Origin: Pempheris klunzingeri | Lineage: Eukaryota > Chordata > Actinopteri > Acropomatiformes > Pempheridae | NCBI RefSeq assembly: GCF_042242105.1 | Contig: NC_092019.1 | Coordinates: forward strand, 22,558,828-22,622,827 | Reading direction: 5' to 3' | Length of the DNA: 64,000 nucleotides | Shown: positions 29,290-42,209 of the stretch, piece after piece | Numbering within the stretch: the stretch's first letter is position 1 | How the letters are laid out: each line of letters opens with the position of its first letter | Notes under the pieces: generated by a model | Seen by the model: the letters and a program-made list of their open reading frames with translations, nothing else | Told to the model about the DNA's origin: nothing | Databases searched by the model: none | Translations under genes and position numbers: made by a program

Positions 29290-31695
29290 CGTGTAAAATG
29301 GTTTTTCAATTGTTATTTTTCTACAGATGAAATGATGAAATGATGAAAGGTTTGAACCACAGCTTTTAGGGTAGTTTAAGTTCAGAGAAGTGATCCCAGA
29401 CAACATGGAGGATGTTCAAGCCACACTTTCCACATCCCTAAACACAGTAACAGCAGTCACGAGACTGTGTGCCTCAAGAATCACTAAGATGGACTCCACT
29501 ATGATACTCAAGATGCTCAAAATAAGGAAGGTTAAATGAAATCTTTTTTGTACTAAAATGAGGCACCATGGCAATAAATATATACATATATAGATAGATA
29601 TATATTTATACTCTGATCCTCCATGCAGTGTGTGTTTACAGAGGAATGATAATGAAGTCTATCTTACCTCTCTCATTTTTATCTGATCTCTAATAGCTAA
29701 TGCAAAAAACCTCATGTATTTTTTTTCCACTCATTTGCATTTGCTTTTGCCTTATGTCCCTGTTAAAATACAGTGGGTTATTCCAAAACGTTAGAAATAA
29801 CAGATGTATTTGGTATCTGATCCTTTATCCTGCAAAACTGTAAAAGTGCAAAAATGCTTAGACGTATGTGAACTTTTGATGACAGGTTTGTTGACTACCA
29901 CCTCTGCCACGCCAACTAATTCATGTTTAAGAAGGTCATTTTGGTAAAGATGCTTTTATTTTGAAGAAATCAAAGGAGCGACAGGAAGTATCAGGTTTCT
30001 TTTTTTTTTTTTTTTGGTACATGAACTCATCATCGGCCAACCAGGCTGACGCAGTTACAGGAGGGTGTAGCGACAGTCCAGGTGAGCTCTCTGCACAGAA
30101 CAAAGACACAACTCATCAGAATTTGAAGTTTACAGCGATACAGTCCGTTTATTGGGCTCTGAACTGATGGTGATGAGGATATTTTGTTAACAGTAATCAT
30201 GTTTGGAATAATGTCGGTCTGCTAGAAAAGGAAAGAAAGCTGTTATCAAACTTATTTGACTTAATCTGATGTATTTTCCACTGTGAACAGTTTCAATGTG
30301 AGTTCGTGCGCATGTTGCTGCTCGATCATTATGACCTGATTCCTCATTTTTGTCAAAGCTTTTGTTACATCCTCTCTCTTGTGGCAGCTGGAGGACAAAA
30401 CATGGCAAACAAAAGGCAGTAAAGGAAGTAAGTTGCTTTCTGGGAAACTAAACCAGAGAGACTGAACTTCCTCCTTCCAGTTGCCAAAAACCCAAATGCC
30501 CAGCCCTGTTGTTAACACTGGAACTGATAGTCCGAGTTATGGGTCCACAGCTTTCCCACAGCATCCGGTAATCTCACCTCAGGGAGGCGTCTGCTTTGGC
30601 AACGAAAGCCTCTGGACCACATTTAGAGTTAGTTTATTCTCAAGCTCATTGGCATTTTCAAGGAATAATGCATACAGTGTAATGATATACAACTACTGAT
30701 TATTTTCATTATTGATTAATGTGATTATTGTGTTGTCGATTAATGGAGTGATAGATCATTTCTGTATAACAGAATGGAAGTCATGCAATCATTTTTAAAT
30801 CAGTATTTTGCATTGCTTGAATTATGATAACCTCAGTATATATTTAGAAAAACAAGGTTTGAACTTTTTCTTTTTTCAACCTGTATTTTATATGGTTGGA
30901 TATATTTACAGTAGTTGAAATACAGCTACAGATGCATGATGTACAATTCAGTGGTCAAGTGATTAATCAGAATTTCCTCCCAATATAAAATCAATACTTG
31001 GAAAATGTAGCAATTGCATGACTCCTTAGATGTTACTTGATACACGATACTTGACCATATTTTTCTTATATATATTTTTTTCTTTTATAGAAGGTTTGAA
31101 CAGAGAAAAATGAGCAACTTGGTGTTTCTGGCTGTCTGTCGACCATCTTGGTTTCACTTTTGTTTTTCCACTTCCCACTGGGTAGCAGTGTATGAGATGA
31201 TGCAGTAGCATCCACTGCAGTGGCTGATGTGCAATTATGCCATCAAAACTCATGCATATACAAGAAAACAGCTTTTGAATAGCTGCACACTGTAGTGACC
31301 TCTATGCATGAAAGGGTTAAATTGTTGATTTCTTCAGTATGAAGATGACTCATTTGTGTGAAACTAAAACATATGCATGAGGATAGGTTCAAAATGGCTG
31401 ACAGAGTGCCTCTACGCTGCCTTACAGTGTGTGACACTTGATGTTAGGACCCATGGCAAACATGAACCTAATTAAAAGCTCCATCTATTAAAAGTGTATG
31501 AGTGGAATTGGATGCCAACACATTGGTATTTTTCAAAAGGCACCAATTCAAACAGAAACACAAAACAATGAAATTGAGTCATTAGGAACTAATTGATTGA
31601 AGTCAGGAAAAATTGGAATAGGATGAGGGTTAATAAAGAGCTATCTATCCAAACATTCATCCCAAAGTCTCCTTGTCATGTCGCAGGTGGGAGAG
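29290..31695. other. Spacer between MS4A copies 2 and 3
   Basis: No coding exon is seen. It has an A+T-rich TATA/GATA simple stretch at about 29575-29612 and a T-run at 30000-30016. A splice acceptor (GTCGCAG) at 31681-31686, just upstream of the copy 3 start, implies a non-coding first exon somewhere here. Confidence 0.4.
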
Positions 31696-33631
31696 ATGTC
31701 CGTCTCGGTGGTGAAAGACAAAGGAGCGACCGTGATCACGGTGACAGCTGACAGTAAGAGCATGCTTCCACCGCTGTGCCAGATCCTGAAGGCTCTCTGC
31801 TACAGTCCGATATGCTGCTCGGTGCGCGGTGGGCTGATGCAGAGCAGCGCAGTGTCAGCTCTGGGGGTGAGACAAGTTCAAATGTAGTTATTGGTATGCC
31901 GTATTAAGCGGCGGTCTAAAGATGCCAAGTTGTATTTAGTTGTCTTGAATCTTTTACAGACTGTGCAGATCATGGTGGGTCTGTTCAACATTGGACTTGG
32001 GCCTGGACGACTACGCAGACATCCTGAGGATTTGACCGATCTGAATGCTGCTTACTGGCTGGGTGCTTTGGTAATATTGTTGTGTATATATCACCATCAT
32101 AGCGTTTCTTTTGTTGAACATTACTGTAGAGTACAGTGGCAAATTTAGACACAATAGACAACCAGAGCTTCTTCAGATGTGGGATTTTATGGCTGGAGGA
32201 TTTCCTAAAAGCATTCTGGGGCATAACATTATTTCTGCTTCATGAAAAATCCTTCTTTCATATAAAACATTGAAATAATGTGTTAAATACAGTATTATTA
32301 GTTGAATTAATTTCACCGAGCTGTGTGCTGCCCTCCCTTCAGTTCCTTGCAGCCGGAATCGTATCAGTGTTTGCCGACCGCCTGCCCTCTCGTTGCGCGG
32401 TAAGTAAAGGCCCTTTCAGACATTCATCTCTTTATGTTAGATTGGTGGATATTCAACATGTTAATTCTAAAATGGTTGGAAATGTGTAAAAACATACCGT
32501 CCTCTGTGGTCGACCACAGTAATTAAGTCTCTCCTCTCAGGTGGGCTTTGCTGTGGTGTTCAACGTAGTCGGATCTATCTTTGCTGTTATTGGCATTGTG
32601 CTGTATGCCATAGACCTCGGGGATGCCCCTTTCACCTACATGTGTGACAACAGCAGCTACAGTAATGACAACTGCAGATATTTGGCGTACATTGCCCAGG
32701 TAAGCATGCTTTTAAAGAGTAAAGCCGGCAGCTAGGTTTTAAAAAAAAAAAAAAAAAAAAAAAAGGCACAGCTGGACTTTAAAGAGGAGACAATAGAGCC
32801 TTTTTGGTGCTCTAGTCGTGAGTATTTCCTGCAGCAGGACGACGTATGTGGGATTGATTTGAAATATATGAGTGTGTGCGTTCATGATAATGAAGGAACA
32901 TGTCACCCAGTGTCACTACATGTCTCACTGATGTGTTTTTAATATTTTGTGGACAAGAGTGGAGCTCTATGGCTCAGAGGAATACGACATATCAGGCTTT
33001 GGACCCTCAGATCAATTCACTGTTTAAATCTTTAAATAGGATTTTTGACAATCACAAAAGTGCAGCAATTTTTCCAACGTGAAAACAATGTCATTTCAGC
33101 TGATTTGTCAGTTTCTGTATTGCATTTGTTTGTACAGTGAGTAAATTATTATTATTACCGTTTTGTTGAAATCTTCTTTGAGCGAGATTGAATTCTTCCT
33201 TCCTTTTTTAATTTCTTGTCTATGTCAGCGTTTGTTGACAGGCATGGACATCACGCTGATCGTCCTGGCTGCTTTCCAGCTGTGTGTCTGCATTAGCCTG
33301 GCTGTTCTGGGCATCAAGGCTCTGAGGCTCAGCTGGAGGAAGGACATGGTATGAACCAAGACTAATGCACCAGCTCACACAACAGCGGTTAATAGAACTT
33401 GTAGTAGTCTTCCTAGATGCTGCCGGACCACCGGCATTAGTAGCGTTAGAGGAGTAACACCGTCATAAAAGGGTTTAAGTTGAAATAGAAATAGATTCAG
33501 TAATGATCTGTGAACTCGGTCGTATTGCTGCTGCTTTAATGTTGACTGTTGTGTGTCATCAGGGTGGCAGAGATGCTGAGATTGACCAGCCGCTGTTGAA
33601 GGAAGTCCTCATGACCAGCCCTGGAGCTTAA
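31696..33631 (+). CDS. MS4A family four-pass membrane protein, copy 3 (228 aa)
   Basis: Exons: 31696-31866, 31960-32070, 32343-32399, 32541-32699, 33229-33348 and 33563-33631, all phase 0; 687 nt. The N terminus reads MSVSVVKDKGATVITVTAD and includes PPLCQILKALC. TM1 is TVQIMVGLFNIGLGPG, TM2 AAYWLGAL / FLAAGIVSVFA, TM3 GFAVVFNVVGSIFAVIGIVL; the loop has Cys in YMCDN and NDNCR with an NSS sequon; TM4 is MDITLIVLAAFQLCVCISLAVLGI. It ends in a short tail with EIDQPLLKE, like the EHYKPLLEE tail of copy 1. Copy 2 is the closest relative in the body of the protein. The ATG at 31678, six codons upstream, lies before or across the probable splice acceptor and was not used. Intron 4 carries a 24-bp poly(A) run. 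Confidence 0.92.
32741..32764. repeat. Poly(A) run in MS4A copy 3 intron 4
   Basis: A pure run of A residues about 40 bases after the exon 4 donor. No recognisable retroelement precedes it. Confidence 0.85.
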
Positions 33632-33824
33632 AACCAGTTCATCCATGCACAGAGATGGACGAGTGTGGATCAGCAGCGTGTCCTTGTAATCCTTGTGATA
33701 ATCTTTTTAACATATATAAACCAAACTGCTTTTTAATCACGATGACACTACAATTGTACGGTTTAGGAGAAAAGTCTCTGTAGCACAACGTGATTGGTCT
33801 ATCAGCTTGTGATTGATGTTATAA

Positions 33825-33830
33825 AATAAA
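33825..33830 (+). terminator. Poly(A) signal of MS4A copy 3
   Basis: AATAAA lies about 195 bases after the stop codon. Confidence 0.6.
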
Positions 33831-34070
33831 CCAGCTTGAGTAAAGAGTGGTGAAAATAGTGAAAGATGTAGAAAGAATAGAATTTTAGTGAAATGACCTT
33901 CACTTCAGTGCTATCGGCATGACAGGATCCCATGGAATAAGTGAGAAGCACGTATCTTTCTATGATTTGGCTGATCTGACGCACTAATGTGTATTTGGGC
34001 TCTTGGGGTCGTTGAAGTTCAAGGAGGAGTGACCCCAAACAACATGGCCACACCTGCCACATCCTAAACC

Positions 34071-34400
34071 AGGGGTGTCCAAACTACGGCCCGCGGGGCC
34101 AACTGTGGCCCGTGGTCCAATTTGCATTGGCCCGAAGGAAGTTCTAAAAATGTATTGGAACACGGCCCACACATGGAACCTGCACTGGACTGTGTTGTAC
34201 TTCTTAGTCTCACCGCTAGGTGGAGTAACTGTCTTGAACGAGGCAGCTTCTCTATAAAATGAGTAATAGAAGAAGAAATGTGCTACAGGTGACCCAAGAT
34301 GGCAGAATTAAGTAAACGTAAGAGAGCAAGTTAGTGTAGAAAGTTTGAGACGCGGTGTGCGATGAGAGCACAGCTGATAACTAATGAAGATCACTTTTGC
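34071..34400 (+). mobile_element. 5' end of a hAT-like DNA transposon
   Basis: The start CAGGGGTGTCCAAACTACGG, followed by CCCGCGGGGCCAACTG, is a typical hAT terminal sequence of vertebrates. A start-like ATGGCAGAATTAAGTAAACG word lies about 230 bp in, as expected for the beginning of a transposase, but it is broken by a stop within a few codons. I could not find the matching right end (GGACACCCCTG), so the right limit is approximate. Confidence 0.6.
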
Positions 34401-37400
34401 ATGTAATTCATCAGTTAATCATTTGGCTTGTAAAATAACTGAAAAGAATGAAAAAAGACCATTATCTTTTCCCAGAGCCCAAAGTGATGCAGTGAAGTTG
34501 CTTGACTGAACTGTCTGAGACACAGAGACTCTCACTTTACATTTCACATTTACATTTCATATAACAGACTACCTTAAATAAATAAAGATTAGCAAACCTC
34601 GGCTGTCGAAACGGTGTGACTTTTGGTTCATTTAATTCATTTCCTTCTGTTTTTCAATTTCCTGCTGAGTGGAAAAATTATGAAAGCCGCCCAAAGATAC
34701 TTTGCTGCTGAGATTTTCAAATGTGGGTTTTCAGTGGGATTTTTGTGAATTGTCTTCGGGAGGCAGTTCTCACAAAACCTCTGGAAATAAAACCAAAAAC
34801 ATCTGCATCTGTCTGGATACCGCTGAAGGAAGGAAATATAGGAATGGATGGCAATGTCACTCATTATTACAGGGCTGTTGTGTTAGAGCGCAGCTAGTTA
34901 ATGTACCTGTGATGGGAGTATTTAGAGTGCAGCACACATTATGTCTGCGAAAACTCACTTTTATCACGCTTGGCAAGAGCATGAATGCAGTTCAGGCAGA
35001 GACAAGCTGGGTCAGCAACAGGCGATCAGCCCGGGAAGGAGTGCTGGAGAGTCTTGTATCCAGGAGCAAAGACCAGTCTGATAAAGAGCAGGTGAGTGGA
35101 ACAGGAGGTGGAAGTTGATTGGTGGGAGTGGCTGGCAGGTGAGTGGAAAACTACTGAGAGGAGGTATCGTGTTCGTTTTTTCCGAAAGAAGACAGGCAAC
35201 TTCTCTCATTTAAGGTGTTTTAATATTTGTAAGAATAAAACATAAGCATGCCCATGGACTCTGTTCTCGGTCTGCTCAGTCTGTTCTCGGAAAACCACAG
35301 TCAGCGAGCTGTTAGTCTGTAGCCAGCAGAGAGCAGAGAGAGCCCCGGGCTCTGTATGATGCATCAATTTGTACATTCAGATATTGTGGATAGAATTGTG
35401 ATTTGTTTTGACTAGGTGGGGGAGACCATGGTTTAGACTTAGCCCTCCCTTGTTGGTACACAGGCTGGTCCCAGCCTCTTGGCATCACGACCTCCAACCC
35501 AGTTAAGCCGAACCTGGAAAAAATACCCTCCCTACTCTAGTCTCATGCATGATCATCTTTCAGTGCAGCCTGTCCCTATTGCGTCTATCTTGTCTAACTT
35601 CCACGATAGTGGTGCTCAGAGAGAGCATCTCTTGTCCTTGGAGCTCCCTTATATGGAGTTGTTAGTGTGGTGCATGTAAGCTGTGTGCCCTCTTGCCAGA
35701 CTTCTCTTTGCTCTCATGTGTCTAACCCTTCAGAACCTGGGGTCAGTGCTTGTATCCTGTCTTTAACATTATGAAGCTGGCCAACTCTATAGCAATACAT
35801 TTAAGCAATATGTGTCTGTCCCTGTAAATACAAAGCAGTGAATAAGGTACAAAATAGGGCATCGTGAGTAATAACAATACGATCTCCACACATCATAAGG
35901 CACTTGGAAATAGTAACTCTAAATCATACTATTATACTATACTATTCTATACTATATATACTATATTTCCCACAGAGGGTTAACCGGAAGGCTGACTGTG
36001 ACAGTACCAAATAAAACTGTGTCTGGTCTTGTCTTCATTGTGAGTCTGTATGTGGCTTCACTTCACTTATTTCCTTGACTTGTTTGCCACTAGGTGGTGC
36101 CACTTCTCTTCCCACACACCCACAGACGTGCATTTCCTGCTGCACTGTGGATTTTTCCTTATCTGTGCATGTGAACAGTGGTTATTTTGAGAGGAGAATG
36201 GTGAATCCTGCAACAGTGAACAAACGCATCCCATCCCCACGCTCGACTTCATCCAATGTGAATCTCAGTTTGATTAATATTAATGACACAGGTTTCATTT
36301 GCAATATAATATAATATAATATTCATTTGATTAAAAAATACTGAATGTCAACTACAGCTGACAGCTACATACAAAAACAGATATTTTTCCTGTGTAAAAT
36401 GAAAGGAATGTTAGAGGAGGATGTGTTGAGAAAACATGAAACATAGACAAGACAAATATTATTAGAGCATTTACAACAGGTCAAAAAGTGTGGGAAAATT
36501 ACAAAGAACACTGGGTCATGGTATCTTATGTATCCTTACAGAAGAAAATAAAGAAAACAGAAACTGAATTTCTGCAAACTAACTGTTAGAATATATATAA
36601 TATAACAGTTTTAAGGCTGAGAGACCAACCAATTATATTCTAATAGTGGAAATTAGACACAGTATCTACCTGAAGATTACTCTGACCTTCTGGTTTTCAA
36701 CAACCAACAACAAAAGAAGGATCCAAGTGAAGTCACTTAATTTGAGCTGATATTCTGCTTTGGTTTAATAATTTCAGCTGTTTCTTTAAAAACACACTCC
36801 CTGATTTTTTTTTTTTATTCAAATTCGAATTTAAAGTGTCTTTAACCTCCTGCCACACATGACAACGTAAGCATTTTTTCCTCAGAACAGCAGTTTTATT
36901 CATGGATGTTGTAGTTCCACAGTCATGTGAACCCGACGGAGGCACCTGTCCTATTTTTGTGCACCCTACAATATTCTACTCTCATTAAAATTACAGCAGG
37001 TGCCTCGAATGTACGTGTTTATTCATGTTCAATTCCTGCTGCACAACACAGTTACAAACACACAGGGCGGCTTAAGGCAGAGCCACAGGAATGTCTGTGT
37101 TTTTTCATGTATTATTAATCCTGAATGACGAGGCGTTCGATGTCTACGTAAGCCCGTATTTAAAGGTGCAGGTCCTAGAGCCAAAATTCACAACACAGGA
37201 CTGGGAGCTGATGTAGCTCACAAATTCTTTCACAGATCTTTTTGAAGACGGTTGAACTCTTCTGGTTTACTGCCGTACTAAAAAGTGCAGGAGAAGTTCA
37301 TCTTTCGTACGTGTTTACAGTCTTTTGCGTATGAACTCTCTGAATACCTCACATGCATGTATTTGAATTCATCACATGAGACATTCAATTTTTTACATTT

Positions 37401-38200
37401 GATATTACATTTAAATTGTATTTCATGGGGTTTTTCGCTCTTCACTTACACTTAAAGCACTTTTTGACACAAGTAATGACAACTTCAGTGATTTACTCAA
37501 GTGTGTGTCTGTGTTTTCTTAAATTGTGCTAATAGTGTTTCCGTAAAAGAAATCCCTGCTCTGATCAAATAGATGTTTAGAAATGCTGATTAACTAACCA
37601 GACTAACATTGTTTAACTGTTGTACACAGATGTACTACATCAGAACAGCTGGGCGCACATGCTCACTGAAACTTTTTGGAAGTTAAACGCACCATGTTTG
37701 AATCACACTGTCTCTTCTCTAACCTTTTGCTTTGCTGCGTAATAGGAGAGTTATTTTAAATACTGAAGAGGTGGAGATGATGACCGAAGGCTTTGCATAG
37801 TTTGTGCTGGTGTCATTATTTGGTGTCCAAACAGTGTCTAAAAAGCAGGAGCTAACAAATACGAGGTTTTGAAAGGGGCCTCAGGTTACATTTTGGAAAC
37901 AATGCCAGACCTACTGTAGCTGTGATACCACCCCAAAGCTCCACAGTAGAGAATATTCTTTGACACTTAGCAGATAGCAGTGCCACGTAGCTTGTTGAGT
38001 CTTGCCGAGGCGTTGGTATGTAAGCAGAGAGGACAGAGGATCACTGTAACAAGGGTGAAGAAGGGGACCAAGAGGTACAGAGAAAAAATGTGGTGTTTGA
38101 GGTCAGAGGTTAGAAGTCTGTTTGTGGTGTGGGGGGTTTTGGCCACAAATTCTTCCTGCTTCTCAGTTTAGATGAAACACAGGCCTGAGACAGTCACAGT
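34400..38200. other. Gene-free region downstream of the MS4A cluster
   Basis: No exon is recognised on either strand. It contains simple repeats: TACTA-type tandem words at about 35928-35962 and (AATAT)n at about 36302-36323. The longest open frame (34702-35118, plus) shows no family resemblance. Confidence 0.45.
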
Positions 38201-38222
38201 ATTTTCATTAATAAAGTGGTGG

Positions 38223-38350
38223 CACCCGTCAAAAACTTTAAAGCTGAATTATTGGATTTTTGGCCACATGGGGCAGTGCAGCAAACTGTGAACAGAACAC
38301 TGACAACAAAAACCAAAACTCTAAAATGCTCCATAGAGCAGCTTTAAGTG
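38223..38350. repeat. Short dispersed teleost repeat fragment
   Basis: AAAGCTGAATTATTGGATTT, TTGGCCACATGGGGCAGTG and AACTCTAAAATGCTCCATAG are words of a short repeat common in teleosts. Both ends are uncertain. Confidence 0.4.
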
Positions 38351-38739
38351 TGGCCCATTTCAAAAATTGATAGAAAAACAAATCATCCACACGATGGGAT
38401 CCATGTAGCGCATAGAGAGGTCACCGCTTTTCTCTGAGCAGTCTGTTTTCTGTAAGTTTTGAGGAAATTTGGAAAACAGATGGAATTACAGATTATTTTT
38501 AATGTTGATTACCAGTTGTTTTTTGTTTCTTTAACAAGAGCAGCATGACCCAATAGAGGGAAAAGCTAACTTCTCTGATACTCCACGTTTTCACTGTCAA
38601 GCAACATCAGTACAACAGCTAATTCTCACAGTCCCAATTCGTTATTGTGGTAACTCTTGTTCACAAAAAGAGAATTTGTGTTGTCTTTCTGACATCTTTA
38701 TCTCACCTTGGGAATATTCTACTGAAAAGAGCCAATCTC

Positions 38740-39195
38740 TGATGATGAACGTCCAGGGACTGGGCACTGAGATGGACGACACTGTTAACAACATTTTATG
38801 ACGGAATGAGGGAACGCCATCGCAAGAACTTCATCCCAACCACGATAAAACTCTTTAATTCAATGTAGTATAGCACTATTGCTTATCATCACCATTTTAT
38901 CACCTCTGTTACTATAATCACTTCACTACACACAATCCACGATGTGAAATTGTACTTACTACTGACAAGTAGTATTCATATTCATCGTGCAATTTACTTA
39001 TCCTACATACTGTATCTGTATATCTGTATATATGGAGGTTGTATATAGTGTATTTATGTTTATAGTATATTTATGACATTGATGACTCTTATATTTTTCT
39101 GCTTTCTTGTATTCTCTGTCCTACTATTGAGCTGCTGTGACAAGTGAATTTCTCCAATGTGGGATCAATAAAGTTCATCTTACTTCATCTTATTG
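38740..39195 (+). mobile_element. 3' end of a non-LTR retrotransposon (LINE)
   Basis: A frame reading RHRKNFIPTTIKLFNS resembles the end of LINE ORF2 proteins. It is followed after about 250 bp by GTGAATTTCTCCAATGTGGG and ATCAATAAAG, a typical LINE 3' tail, and a short tandem TTCATCTTACTTCATCTTA tail. The 5' part is missing, as is usual for LINE copies. Family (Rex or CR1-like) not assigned. Confidence 0.55.
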
Positions 39196-39199
39196 GAGA

Positions 39200-41770
39200 T
39201 TAACTCTTCAAGATACAATCAGTAAAACAATTGCACATAGATGCAGCTTTTATTGGTCTTTTGAAGTAAAATTATTTGGATCCCTAAGTCCACCATCGTT
39301 AGAATATCGAAACGAAAGCTACATTTGATGATTGAGTGTGCCAGCAGCCGACCCACATAGGAGGCCTTAAAGAAGGATCTGGGATTCAAACATTGGAGCG
39401 TATTAGTAACCGACTAACTTCATTGGGTTTTCTTTGAAGTCTCCCTCATGTCATTCAGCATCAGCAGACCAATTCAAGTTCCTCATGATAGAAACCCAAC
39501 ATACTGGTCTCCCAGTCTTCAAGTAAACTCTATTCAGGGCCCTGAGCAGATGATGCATCTCAGAAACCTGGACCCTCCCACGCACCATCTGACCAGCACC
39601 ATCTGATTGAAATATGTGACCGTGTTTTTTTTGTTTTGCTTTTTTTTTAAATCAAAATGACTGCTGTTTCCATTGAGAACGAGTTCAGGCAGAGTTGAGG
39701 GCTGCACTGACGTGACGGGTACCAGCACAATGTATTCCTGCAAGGCGGGCGAATCTTTTCGTTGCCACGTGATGTTTTTCTGCGTTCCTGAGGTCACCTG
39801 ATGGGCCGGGCTCAATGCAGGGCTGTGTGGCAGAATCATATTCATGGAAGAGTAATTCTAGTCTGATTAAAAGCATCACTTCCCCTATTCTAATGTTTTG
39901 TATCAGTGGCTCCTTTAACCCACCTGGGCGTAGACAGAAACTGGCCTGCAGCAGCCTGTCCAGACAGAGCTGAAGGATCACGCCAAAAACATAAACATAT
40001 CAGTTCTATTTTACTGTATTTTGTCCAACATTACTCATACAAAGAGATTTTATTTAGAATCACAATTCTGTGGTTGCATTCATTTTGATTGGTTAAAATC
40101 CTCATTGGCTCATTGGCAGCGCTATTGGGTTTTGTCTTCATTTCTTTAGTCTTTATGTTTGCTGTTGTTATTTAATGTTTCTTTTGCATAAGTCAAACTC
40201 TTCGGGTTGTGCGCTATTCTTATCATTATTGTTATTATTCCATAGAACCATTCAAGGTCAAGGTCAACGTTGATGTCAAGGTGTAAAACTATGGAAATTT
40301 CACACTTAACTGTTTTGGTTCACTCTTCCTGGTCTCCTGAAGTTGTTGTTTTTGTTTTGGCTATGACAGGTATCTGTTTTCAGTGATAAAGCTCTAAAAA
40401 CCCAATGTTTTTCCCTCAGCAGTTGGTAGAGGCCAAAACAGAGCAACAAGAGTGAATATTGGGCTTACATTCATTAGATGGACACAAACATGAATCATGT
40501 TCACCACATCATTTTAAAAGGTGATAATCTTTCTGTTTTCACAGCTTGTATTCACTTCTCTCGAATGGACAAAAAAAAAAATCAAGATACTTCAGGTTTG
40601 AAACACATTTAGAATATTGTAAAAACTCCTCCCATGTTGGAAACATTTGTCAGTTTTGATCTTTTTCAGGCTTGTTTTCTCAGAGTTGCTGATGAGGCAG
40701 TGTGCGGGCCTCAGCTCACCGAGCATTGATGTAACTGGGTCACACGCCAATGGAAATTTGGAAAACACTTGTGAGAGATTTGCTTCATTACGAAGCAAAA
40801 GGAAAGTTTAAATTCCATCTGTCTCAGTCTTGTTCCACTGGCAGACAGGTATCCAGACAGCAAGGTCTGCCTCCTCTGTAAGCCAGGTTTGGTAATTGGA
40901 GTAATTTCCTGGACATCAAAAGAGCCATTGAAATTTATGACAAAGTTCCTGCTGTTCTTACAGAATTTCCATTTTTTCTTATGCTGGCACTGGCCTAAAT
41001 CTCATCTTTCCTTTGGGTTCCTTTTTTCAGTTTCAGGGGATTTACAGTTGTCACAGTTTTGTTTTTCTGATCTCCTTTCTCTGGGTTTTTAAAAATCTCA
41101 TTTGGCTGTTGAGTCTTGCTTGAGATAAAGGGAATGTATAAATAAATGAAATGAACATGAACTCATGCAGGAACACATACAGATAGTGACATACAGACAG
41201 GCTCGCGGCTCTAGATCTCAGGGTTCCCAACCATTTTGTCTTGACACACTACACATAAACTAAGAGATGTGTGAGCATTTCAAGCAATTGTGAGCTTTAC
41301 CTTTTCAGACTGGTTAGTTTGAATATTTTCTAAAGGCCCAAACAAGTGAAACTAACCAATATGTTAAAGAAAAATCTGTTCATCTTCATTCTTTCCTAAC
41401 TTGTTACCTGTCTTGTCACCATGTCGAATCACAGCCCTTGAGGAAATTTCTTTCCTCAGAATTTCCCTTTGTTTATGTCCAACCAAGAAACCTCAGTAAA
41501 AAGTCCAGATTGCTAAAAACAAGCTGATGGATTGAAAACCTATGAGTAACCATGGCCGGCAAACTTGGTTTAAAATATCACATTAATGGCAGGTTGACTT
41601 TGTTCCAGCTCAGAAACATTTCCAGAACCTGAGGCATTCATTCCCAAACCGACTCAGAGAAACTCATGCATACATTTGTCATAATCAGCCAATGGTTCAA
41701 CCAAACAAAAGAAACCAGAGTCTGAGCAGTAACTCACCTGTACTAAATGGGTCAAAAACAAAAAAAAACA
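39200..41770. other. Gene-free region between two LINE fragments
   Basis: No exon or RNA gene is recognised. It is ordinary unique-looking sequence with short T-runs and no element I can name. Confidence 0.4.
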
Positions 41771-41774
41771 TCAC

Positions 41775-42205
41775 CGGCTGCTTGTTGTTGTCAGAATGCA
41801 ATTCAAAATCCTCCTCTTGGTCTACAGAGCTCTCGCTGGTCTGGTTCCACAGATGATTTCAGACAGCTCACAATCCCAATAGATCCCTCTGGTCACAGGG
41901 TAGAAATCTCCTCCATGAGACCAGTCTGGGTAGATGGCATTCAAAATGCATGCATGCAAGACATGGAACAGTTTGCCTGCTGATCTTAGCCTTGCTCTTC
42001 TTTTAAAACCAAACTAAAGACTTTCCTTTTCAGGCTAGTGTTTCCTGAAATGAGCACACTGTATTTGCACAGTATGCATGTGGTATGTTTGCATGCATTT
42101 ATGGATGTTTGTGTCTTTAAGCACTTCTTGGCTGTTTCACTTTGTTTTTATGTGAAGCACTTGAGATGATACTGTACACACAAAATTTAAACTGAAATTT
42201 AAACT
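41775..42205 (+). mobile_element. 3' fragment of an L2/CR1-type LINE
   Basis: One frame reads MQFKILLLVYRALAGLVPQMISD, a signature of the C-terminal part of L2-like reverse transcriptase ORFs (QFKILLLTYKALNGLAP in family terms). Further on is a TWNSLPADL-like word and FSFQA. It ends with a typical 3' UTR word (GTGAAGCACTTGAGATGATAC). It is 5'-truncated and the frame is interrupted. Confidence 0.7.
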
Positions 42206-42209
42206 TTAA

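Noticed and set aside
31678-31695. Upstream ATG for MS4A copy 3 (adds six residues)
   Set aside because: It lies before or across the probable splice acceptor; the second ATG aligns with the starts of copies 1 and 2.
34702-35118. 138-aa plus-strand open frame
   Set aside because: No recognisable domain, odd composition and no splice context; likely chance.
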